This document shows, one piece after another, positions 58,341 through 64,000 of a DNA stretch of 64,000 nucleotides. The stretch is taken from the NCBI RefSeq assembly GCF_001428025.1, contig NZ_LMSC01000006.1, forward strand, positions 180-64,179, given 5' to 3'. Numbering within the stretch: the first letter of the stretch is position 1; every line of letters starts with the position of its first letter. A program made the position numbers and the translations under genes. The notes under the pieces are model-generated. The model was not told the DNA's origin. It searched no databases and saw nothing but the letters and a program-made list of their open reading frames with translations. This DNA comes from Phycicoccus sp. Soil748. GTDB lineage: Bacteria; Actinomycetota; Actinomycetes; Actinomycetales; Dermatophilaceae.

Positions 58341-58898
58341 TCAGCCCTTCGAACGGGTGCGGGTGGCGCTGCGGACCGCGGCGGCGGTGGTGGTGGGCAG
58401 AACGGCCATGGCCATCCAGGCGAGGAAGCCGATGACGACGGCCAGTCCTGCGGTGGTGACCAGGGCCCCGGTGCCGGCGGTCGCGCCCCAGGGGTCGGCC
58501 GGCGGGGCTGCGGCGACCGCAGCCGCGACGAGGGCGGCCACGGCGGTCAGGGCCAGGTGGGTGCGGCTCGGCGGGGTGTCGGGCTTGCCGAAGCAGCCGC
58601 ACGACCCGAGGACGCCGCCCCGGGCGAGGACGAGGGCGACGAAGGCGGTGAAGACGAGGTATGCCGCCGCGACCAGGACCGAGACCACGCGACCGGGGGT
58701 GACCACTGCCCACGCGCCCACGACGACCTCGGCCACGGCGAAACTTCGTACGAGGAGGGCGCCGGGAGCGGGGCGCACGGTGAGGCCGGCGCTGCGCAGG
58801 GCCCGGACGAGGGGGGCGGGGTCAGCGACCTTCGGCGCCCCGGCCAGTACGAGCAGCCCCGCCGCGGCGAGGTACGGTCCGGCCAGCGCGTCCCACAT
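58341..58898 (-). CDS. MauE-like redox membrane protein
   Basis: 185 residues, four to five membrane spans (about 5-25, 45-70, 75-98, 120-140, 150-172) and the motif GSCGCFGKPD (near 95) that carries the redox Cys pair of MauE/DoxX-like proteins. It probably oxidises or reduces the MauD-like partner. First gene of the minus-strand operon; the ATG is eight bases after a TAGCGT -10 box, so the mRNA is probably leaderless. Confidence 0.85.
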   Translation of the reverse strand: MWDALAGPYLAAAGLLVLAGAPKVADPAPLVRALRSAGLTVRPAPGALLVRSFAVAEVVVGAWAVVTPGRVVSVLVAAAYLVFTAFVALVLARGGVLGSCGCFGKPDTPPSRTHLALTAVAALVAAAVAAAPPADPWGATAGTGALVTTAGLAVVIGFLAWMAMAVLPTTTAAAVRSATRTRSKG

Positions 58899-58906
58899 GT
58901 CGCCAC

Positions 58907-58912
58907 ACGCTA
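58907..58912 (-). promoter_or_regulatory. -10 box of the mau-like operon
   Basis: TAGCGT on the minus strand, eight bases before the MauE-like ATG. Leaderless start inferred. Confidence 0.5.
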
Positions 58913-59010
58913 CCTGCCGTCAACGCACACCCCGTGCCACTGCGACACGACCAGAGCCCTGATGACGCCACCGTCGCCCCCTCCATACGACGCGCGTCGC
59001 GTAGACACGA

Positions 59011-59054
59011 CGAAGGGCACCGGCGCGTCCGGGTGGACGCAGCGGTGCCCTTCG
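59011..59054 (-). terminator. Terminator after the LEA-like gene
   Basis: Arms CGAAGGGCACCG (59011-59022) and CGGTGCCCTTCG (59043-59054), with a second nested 6-bp stem inside. It separates the LEA-like gene from the mau-like operon promoter on the same strand. Confidence 0.8.
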
Positions 59055-59075
59055 GGGGACAGCCGTCAGAGCAGG

Positions 59076-59924
59076 TCAGTCGAGCTTGTCCTTGGTGTCC
59101 TCGGCCTGGTCGGCCACGGTGTTCGCGGCGTCCGCGGTGGCATCGGCAGCGGTGCCAGCGGCGTGCTTGCCCTGCGAGGTGGCCTTGTCCTTGGCGTCGG
59201 CGGCGACGGAGGTCGCCTTGTCCTTGGCGTCGGAAGCCTTGTCCTTGACGACCTCGGCCGCACCAGCTGCCTTGTCCTTGGCGACGTCGGCGAGGTGGGA
59301 GACCTTGTCGCCCGTCGTCGAGGCGCGGCCCGAGGACGGCGCCGTGTAGGGGTCGTCGAGCGGGGTGGCCCACGGGTCCTCGCGCGGCGCGGACTTGCGG
59401 AACGCTGCGACGGCGGCACCGATGGCGGCCAGGACGCCGAGACCGATGAGGAACTTGCCCTTGCGGCCGGACTTCTTGGCGACGGCGTCACCCTTGAGGA
59501 CGGCGAACGCCCCGCCGGAGCGGTCGGCGGTCTCGCCGGCGACGTCGCTCGCGGTGGACTTGGCGGCCGCCGACGCGGCAGCCACGGCCGCGATGGCCTC
59601 GGCCACCTTCGGCAGCAGGGTGTCGACGATGGTGTCGCGCGCGGTGTCGACCTTGGGGGCCAGCCCCTCGACAGCGCCCTGCAACTTGGGGGCGGCGACC
59701 TCGATGCCGTGGTCCACGTGCGGCTTGGCCCAGTCGCGGGCAGCCTCCACGTGGGGCTTGCTCCAGTCCTTCGCGTGGCCGGCGCGCTCGCGGGCGACCT
59801 CGGCCGCCGGGGAGACGCGCTCCTTGAGCGTGGCGGCGTAGTCGGCGGCGGTGTGCGCTGCCGTGGACGCGGTCGAGCTCACGGCCTCGGCGGCCTGTTC
59901 GGACTTGCTCTTGGTGCGGAACAC
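59076..59924 (-). CDS. Ala/Lys-rich LEA-like repeat protein with one membrane span
   Basis: 282 residues from GTG 59922-59924, preceded by GGGAGG. Ala about 30%. The first 140 residues are helical with SKPHVEAARDWAKPHV-type repeats, then a basic GRKGKFLIGLGVLAAIGAAVAAF membrane segment (about 168-186), and a C-terminal series of KDKA 11-mer-like repeats as in late-embryogenesis-abundant proteins. Related proteins are often called apolipoprotein-like or stress proteins. Possibly stabilises membrane or envelope; not demonstrated. Confidence 0.75.
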   Translation of the reverse strand: MFRTKSKSEQAAEAVSSTASTAAHTAADYAATLKERVSPAAEVARERAGHAKDWSKPHVEAARDWAKPHVDHGIEVAAPKLQGAVEGLAPKVDTARDTIVDTLLPKVAEAIAAVAAASAAAKSTASDVAGETADRSGGAFAVLKGDAVAKKSGRKGKFLIGLGVLAAIGAAVAAFRKSAPREDPWATPLDDPYTAPSSGRASTTGDKVSHLADVAKDKAAGAAEVVKDKASDAKDKATSVAADAKDKATSQGKHAAGTAADATADAANTVADQAEDTKDKLD

Positions 59925-60068
59925 CCGTGCCTCCCTGGTTGTGCAGACATGGTCATGCGGAACGTCGGACGCTTCTCGTCACCCATCCTGCCCTGTTTCG
60001 GCTGGTGGGCAAGCCAGCGGGGTGCCTGCGAGCGGCCCCTGGAGACCCTTCGTGGAAGGATGAGCGCC

Positions 60069-60587
60069 ATGGACGTCACCCTCAAGACCAACCACGGCGA
60101 CATCAACGTCACCCTGTTCCCCGACCACGCGCCGAAGACCGTCAAGAACTTCGTCGGCCTCGCCAGCGGTGAGCAGGAGTACCGCGACGACGCGGGTCGC
60201 ACCAACCCCACGCCGTTCTTCGACGGCCTGACCTTCCACCGGATCATCCCCGGCTTCATGATCCAGGGCGGCTGCCCGCTCGGACAGGGCGTCGGTGGCC
60301 CCGGCTACACGTTCGACGACGAGATCAGCCCCGACAAGGACTTCACCAAGCCCTACATGCTCGCCATGGCCAACGCCGGCAAGCGCATGGGCAAGGGCAC
60401 CAACGGGTCGCAGTTCTTCATCACCGTCGGCCCCACCACCTGGCTGCAGGGCAAGCACACCATCTTCGGTGAGGTCGCCGACGGCCCGAGCCGCGAGGTC
60501 GTCGACAAGATCGCGGGCGTGCGCACCGGTGCGAACGACAAGCCGGTCGAGGACGTTGTCATCGAGTCGGTCGTCGTCAACGACTGA
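60069..60587 (+). CDS. ppiA: Peptidyl-prolyl cis-trans isomerase, cyclophilin type
   Basis: 172 residues from ATG 60069, nine bases after GGAAGGA; an ATG three codons earlier sits on the ribosome binding site. Catalytic region FHRIIPGFMIQGG and the substrate groove GKGTNGSQFFITVG are intact. Cytosolic, as in Rv0009. Catalyses proline isomerisation. First conserved-core gene after the accessory region. Confidence 0.96.
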   Translation: MDVTLKTNHGDINVTLFPDHAPKTVKNFVGLASGEQEYRDDAGRTNPTPFFDGLTFHRIIPGFMIQGGCPLGQGVGGPGYTFDDEISPDKDFTKPYMLAMANAGKRMGKGTNGSQFFITVGPTTWLQGKHTIFGEVADGPSREVVDKIAGVRTGANDKPVEDVVIESVVVND

Positions 60588-60675
60588 CCGGCCCGACTGA
60601 CCGGCACGACCGACCGGCCGGCGACGACCGTCGCCGGCCGACGATGACCCGACCACCCGAAGGCAGGACCCGCCC

Positions 60676-61560
60676 GTGAGCGAGCCCAGCGCACCACCCC
60701 AGCAGCAGGCCCCGCCGGTCTGCCCGCGCCACCCCGACCGGGTGTCGTACGTGCGGTGCCAGCGGTGCTACCGGCCGGTGTGCCCGGAGTGCCAGCGCCC
60801 GGCGGCCGTCGGCGTCCAGTGCGTGGACTGTGTCCGCGAGCAGGCGCGGACGGTCCGCTCGGCGACCACCGTCTTCGGGGGTCGGGTCACCGACACCCCC
60901 CGGGTGTCCTACGCGATCATCGGGATCTGCGTCCTGGTCTACGTGCTGCAGACCATCACGCCCGGGCTCACCCGCGACATCTGGTTCGTGCCGGTCCTCG
61001 GGGAGTCCGAGCCCTGGCGCTTCCTGACCTCGGCCTTCGCCCACGGCTCGGTCACGCACATCCTGTTCAACATGCTGGCCCTGTGGATGGTCGGCGCCCA
61101 GTACCTCGAGCGCCTCCTCGGCGCCGCCCGGTACGCCGCGGTGTACCTCGTGAGCGCGGTGGGCGGCTCGGTCGCCTACCTGCTCATGTCCTCGCCGCCG
61201 AGCAACGACTTCGCCACGCGCAGCATGTGGCTCACGCCCGCGGTCGGTGCGTCGGGCGCCGTCTTCGGCCTGTTCGGCGCGCTGCTCGTGCTCAACCGCC
61301 ACCTCGGCCGGTCGTCGGCGGGCATGTACGCGACGATCGGCCTCAACGCCGTCATCGGCTTCGTCGTCCCCAACGTCGCCTGGCAGGCCCACCTCGGGGG
61401 CCTGGTCACGGGCGCGGCGCTCGCGGCCGTGATCGCCTGGACGACCCCGCGCGAACGGCGCCGGTGGCAGTGGCCGGGAGTGGCTGCGGTCGTGGTGGTG
61501 CTCGTGCTCCTGTCCGTCGCGAAGTACGCGGTGTCGCCGAGCTTCGTGCTCGTCGGCTGA
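60676..61560 (+). CDS. Rhomboid family intramembrane serine protease
   Basis: 294 residues. An N-terminal Cys-rich module (CPRHP...CQRC, CPECQ, CVDC) looks like a B-box-type zinc finger, followed by a six- to seven-span rhomboid domain. The nucleophile is Ser193 in GASGAVFG and the partner His239 in WQAHLGG, so the active site is complete. Cuts membrane proteins within the bilayer; substrates unknown. Confidence 0.94.
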   Translation: MSEPSAPPQQQAPPVCPRHPDRVSYVRCQRCYRPVCPECQRPAAVGVQCVDCVREQARTVRSATTVFGGRVTDTPRVSYAIIGICVLVYVLQTITPGLTRDIWFVPVLGESEPWRFLTSAFAHGSVTHILFNMLALWMVGAQYLERLLGAARYAAVYLVSAVGGSVAYLLMSSPPSNDFATRSMWLTPAVGASGAVFGLFGALLVLNRHLGRSSAGMYATIGLNAVIGFVVPNVAWQAHLGGLVTGAALAAVIAWTTPRERRRWQWPGVAAVVVVLVLLSVAKYAVSPSFVLVG

Positions 61561-61658
61561 CGTTTGTGGACGGACGGTAGCCCGACCGGACTACGCCGCC
61601 TGACGTAGGCCCGCCTCAGCAGAATTCCGTATTACACGCCTGTCATTCTGTCCCCAGC

Positions 61659-61704
61659 TGTGCACAAACCTGTGGACAACCCGATGTGGACAGGCTGTGG
61701 ACAA
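61659..61704. promoter_or_regulatory. Cluster of four DnaA boxes upstream of flp
   Basis: TGTGCACAA 61659, TGTGGACAA 61671, TGTGGACAG 61685, TGTGGACAA 61696: four same-orientation 9-mers (two exact) within 46 bp, preceded by a locally AT-rich 30-bp tract (61620-61650). The 272-bp gap around it has no other gene. Confidence 0.75.
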
Positions 61705-61832
61705 CCTCTCTCCCGCCGACGCATGAGGACGAGGACCCGCAGCGGCACGATGAGGTCGCCGCCTGCACCTGCCACGCTTCACGGGTCGGGCAGCGTGGTC
61801 CCGGCCCGTGTCAGATCGGAGAGAGCTCACCG

Positions 61833-62000
61833 ATGAGCAGACTGTGTGCGAAGTTCCAGGCCCGGGTTGCCGAGCGGGGGGCCACGGCCGTGGAGTACGG
61901 CCTCATGATCGCGCTGATCGCGCTGATCATCCTCGCGGCGGTGGCCCTGCTGGGCGACAGCCTGTCCGGCCTCTTCTCCAAGACCGCAAGCAGCGTCTGA
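61833..62000 (+). CDS. Flp family type IVb pilin
   Basis: 55 residues. The prepilin peptidase site and start of the mature pilin read ERGATAVEYGLMIALIALII, the usual Flp signature with Glu five residues after the cleaved Gly. A GGAGAG precedes the ATG. No tad genes accompany it in the window, so assembly machinery must be elsewhere or the pilin is an orphan. Confidence 0.92.
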   Translation: MSRLCAKFQARVAERGATAVEYGLMIALIALIILAAVALLGDSLSGLFSKTASSV

Positions 62001-62065
62001 CGAGGTCGTCCCCTGGCGACAGCCGTACGCCGTTCCCCCCTGATGGCGTGACCTCCCGGACGCGA

Positions 62066-62106
62066 CGAGGCGCCCCTCTCGAGCCAGGCTCGTCGGGGGC
62101 GCCTCG
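62066..62106. terminator. Bidirectional terminator between flp and crgA
   Basis: Arms CGAGGCGCCCC (62066-62076) and GGGGCGCCTCG (62096-62106) pair perfectly; a small inner stem also forms. Located between convergent genes. Confidence 0.8.
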
Positions 62107-62145
62107 GTTCGTCGGCGTCAGGTGGACGTCACCACCGGTGCCCGG

Positions 62146-62394
62146 TCAGCGCCAGCGCGTCGTCATCGCGAAGCCGGACAGCATCAGGCCGAAGCCGATG
62201 CCGAGGTTCCAGCGCCCGATGGCCTCGATGGGGAACCGCTGGCTGGTGATGTAGAAGACGACGATCCACAGCAGGCCGACCACCATCAGGGTCAGCATGA
62301 CCGGCACGAACCACGGGGGGTTGCCGATCTTCGGCTTCGCAGGCTTGGTGGGCGGGGTGTAGGCGCGCTTGGCGCGGCCCTTGGACTCCGGCAC
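62146..62394 (-). CDS. crgA: Cell division protein CrgA
   Basis: 82 residues from GTG 62392-62394, seven bases after AAGGAG, beginning PESKGRAKRAYTPP. Two membrane spans (about 30-50 and 60-78) with the conserved NPPWFVPVM before the first. CrgA helps coordinate FtsZ and septal peptidoglycan synthesis in actinobacteria. Confidence 0.95.
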   Translation of the reverse strand: MPESKGRAKRAYTPPTKPAKPKIGNPPWFVPVMLTLMVVGLLWIVVFYITSQRFPIEAIGRWNLGIGFGLMLSGFAMTTRWR

Positions 62395-62444
62395 GGAAAC
62401 ACTCCTTGCATGCGGACGGCATCGAGCCGCCGGGACGTTTGGCA

Positions 62445-62450
62445 TAGCGT
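62445..62450 (+). promoter_or_regulatory. -10 box of the DUF881-sortase operon
   Basis: TAGCGT six bases before the DUF881 ATG, with no ribosome binding site; leaderless transcription is inferred. Confidence 0.5.
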
Positions 62451-62456
62451 AGTGCC

Positions 62457-63206
62457 ATGGCAGACCAGCGGCTGACGTGGTTGACGCGCCGGCCCACCGG
62501 GTGGTCGGCCGCTGTTCCGCTGGTCGCCCTCGGCGCCGGGCTGCTGTTCGCCACGAGCGCGGCGACCGCCAAGGGCACCGACCTGAGGTCCTCGACCAGC
62601 GACGTCCCCGGGCTCATCCGCGAGCAGACCCGCCAGAACGCCATCGCCGCCCAGCGCGTGGCGAGCCTGCGCGCCGACGTCGACCGGCTCTCGGCACTGC
62701 AGGCCCCCGGCGACCGGAGGGTCACCCAGCTCACCGCCGACGCCGACGCGCTCACGCTGTCCGCCGGCACGCAGGGTGTCTCCGGCCCGACGGTGCGGGT
62801 CTCGATGACCGACGCCAAGACCGTGCCGGACACCCTGCCCGACGGGTTCACCGTCGACGACTACGTCGTGCACCAGCAGGACGTGCAGGCCGTGGTCAAC
62901 GCGCTGTGGCAGGGAGGCGCCGAGGCGATGATGCTCATGGACCAGCGGATCATCTCCACCAGCGCCGTCCGCTGCGTCGGCAACACCTTGATCCTCCAGG
63001 GCCGGGTCTACTCCCCGCCCTACGTCATCACCGCGATCGGCAACCCCGACGACCTGCAGGCGGCGCTCGACGCGAGCCCGACGGTCGGCATCTACAAGCA
63101 GTGGGTGGACGCGGTCGGCCTCGGCTACGACGTGACCACCGGACGTGAGACGTTCCCGGCGTATGCCGGTTCCATCAACCTGCAGGACGCGAGGGCGGCG
63201 AAGTGA
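62457..63206 (+). CDS. DUF881 family protein
   Basis: 249 residues: one N-terminal membrane segment (about 18-38), a coiled stretch (about 50-95) and an exterior DUF881 domain with the characteristic GAEAMMLMDQRIISTSAVRC and PPYVITAIGN. Structure in the family resembles a divisome-linked fold. Position next to CrgA and the sortase is conserved (Rv0012-like). Function unknown. Confidence 0.92.
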   Translation: MADQRLTWLTRRPTGWSAAVPLVALGAGLLFATSAATAKGTDLRSSTSDVPGLIREQTRQNAIAAQRVASLRADVDRLSALQAPGDRRVTQLTADADALTLSAGTQGVSGPTVRVSMTDAKTVPDTLPDGFTVDDYVVHQQDVQAVVNALWQGGAEAMMLMDQRIISTSAVRCVGNTLILQGRVYSPPYVITAIGNPDDLQAALDASPTVGIYKQWVDAVGLGYDVTTGRETFPAYAGSINLQDARAAK

Positions 63207-63898
63207 AGGCAGTGCGTTGGGTCCTCGGCATCGGCGGGGACCTGTTCGTCACGGCAGGGCTGCTGCTCCTGCTCTTCGTCGGCTGGCAGCTGTGGTGGAC
63301 CGACGTCACCGCCAACCGCGTCCAGGACAACACCGTCTCCACGCTGACCCGTGACTTCGCCGCCGGCCCGAAGGGCGGCTCCGGGCCCGCGGCCACGGAG
63401 ACACCGTCGAAGGTGCCGTTCGGGAGGGCGTTCGCGATCGTGCGCATCCCGCGGTTCGGCGCCGACTACGCGCGCCCGATCCTCGAGGGCACCTCGCGCG
63501 ACATCCTCATGGACGGCGTGGGCCACTACACGGGCACGGCGACGCCGGGCGCGGTCGGCAACTTCGCCGTCGCCGGCCACCGCACGACGTACGGCCGTCC
63601 CTTCCACGACATCGACACCCTCCGCCCGGGTGACAAGGTCGTGGTCGAGACCAAGACGGCGTTCCACGTGTACGTCGTGAAGCGGCACGTCATCGTCGAC
63701 CCGACCGACGTCGAGGTGATCGCCCCCGTGCCCGAGCAGCCGGGCAAGCAGCCCACGCAGCGCTGGCTGACGATGACCGCGTGCCACCCGAAGTACAGCG
63801 CGGCGCAGCGGTACGTCGTGTTCGCCGAGCTCGACAGGTCCTACCCCCGCGCGAAGGGGCTGCCGGCCGGCACCCTGGCGTCACCGAAAGGCAGGTAG
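63203..63898 (+). CDS. Class E sortase
   Basis: 231 residues; GTG overlaps the DUF881 stop by GTGA. N-terminal membrane span (about 11-31) and a sortase barrel with catalytic His126 (AGHRTTYG), Cys194 (TMTACHP) and Arg203. Class E sortases of high-GC bacteria join LAxTG-type proteins to the cell wall. No matching substrate with a sorting signal is evident in the window. Confidence 0.95.
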   Translation: MKAVRWVLGIGGDLFVTAGLLLLLFVGWQLWWTDVTANRVQDNTVSTLTRDFAAGPKGGSGPAATETPSKVPFGRAFAIVRIPRFGADYARPILEGTSRDILMDGVGHYTGTATPGAVGNFAVAGHRTTYGRPFHDIDTLRPGDKVVVETKTAFHVYVVKRHVIVDPTDVEVIAPVPEQPGKQPTQRWLTMTACHPKYSAAQRYVVFAELDRSYPRAKGLPAGTLASPKGR

Positions 63899-63901
63899 CG
63901 C

Positions 63902-64000
63902 ATGATCTACGCCGCCATCTGGCGCGCCCTGCCCGGTCCCCTCGCAGTGCGGGTGCTGCTCGCGCTCGTGCTGGTCCTGGCCGTGGTCGCCTTCTGCTTC
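63902..64000 (+). CDS. Small membrane protein, partial at window edge
   Basis: 33 codons seen before the window ends, starting MIYAAIWRALPGP and continuing as a hydrophobic span. Starts three bases after the sortase stop with AGG upstream. Usually a short protein found before the anthranilate/aminodeoxychorismate synthase gene in this order. Confidence 0.8.
   Translation, partial: MIYAAIWRALPGPLAVRVLLALVLVLAVVAFCF

Noticed and set aside
51377..58898. Integrated genomic island at tRNA-Ala
   Set aside because: No integrase, transposase or duplicated tRNA end is visible; kept only as a hotspot suggestion.
54646..58898. A true methylamine dehydrogenase operon
   Set aside because: No heavy chain, amicyanin or MauG gene, and the second TTQ tryptophan is not evident.

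Overview
This is a high-GC (about 70%) actinobacterial chromosome segment that contains the replication origin. Gene order around oriC matches the classical actinobacterial order (CCA-adding enzyme, NUDIX hydrolase, MurJ, SigM, TrxB-TrxA, CwlM, ParB-ParA, RsmG, Jag, YidC, YidD, RnpA, RpmH, oriC, DnaA, DnaN, Gnd, RecF, DUF721, GyrB-GyrA, DUF3566, tRNA-Ile, tRNA-Ala, PpiA, CrgA, DUF881, class E sortase). GTG starts, four-base GTGA/ATGA gene overlaps, TAGGNT-type -10 boxes and leaderless starts fit this group. By eye it looks like Micrococcales, possibly Intrasporangiaceae; the family is a guess from gene content, not a computed placement.

Region 1 (1-16.9 kb, minus strand) is one long signalling and cell-surface operon. 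It reads LpqN-like protein, PP2C phosphatase, FHA protein, membrane Ser/Thr kinase, FHA/winged-helix protein, a Thr-rich micropeptide, a 2108-residue Ig/FN3 surface protein, a MoxR ATPase, a DUF58 protein and a membrane transglutaminase-like protein whose catalytic Cys is replaced by Asp. Most junctions overlap by four bases and a perfect hairpin ends the operon at 45-80.

Region 2 (17-36.5 kb) is the left oriC flank: GDPD and CCA-adding enzyme, divergent NUDIX-DUF6049-MurJ, a separate MurJ-partner pseudokinase, SigM with its putative anti-sigma factor, thioredoxin system with a SigR/SigH-type promoter, CwlM, then convergent ParB-ParA with parS sites, RsmG, and the Jag-YidC-YidD-RnpA-RpmH module.

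Region 3 (36.5-51.5 kb) is oriC and the right flank: dnaA, a 750-bp box-rich intergenic origin, dnaN, gnd, recF, DUF721, an inserted thioesterase/alcohol dehydrogenase/emfourin triplet, gyrB, gyrA, DUF3566, tRNA-Ile, DLW-39 and tRNA-Ala.

Region 4 (51.5-58.9 kb) is accessory: small proteins, a SRPBCC protein, a lone selA, and a minus-strand operon resembling the maturation part of a methylamine-utilisation (mau) locus. It has MauE-like, MauD-like with a His-rich tail, a possible micropeptide, a MauF/CcdA-like membrane protein, an unknown 172-residue protein, and a Tat-exported Cys-rich protein resembling the methylamine dehydrogenase light chain fused to five LGFP repeats. No heavy chain or MauG is present. 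This is the strongest candidate for an undescribed system.

Region 5 (59-64 kb) returns to the conserved order: an LEA-like Ala-rich protein, PpiA, a rhomboid protease, an orphan Flp pilin preceded by a cluster of four DnaA boxes, CrgA, DUF881, sortase E and the start of a small membrane protein at the window edge.
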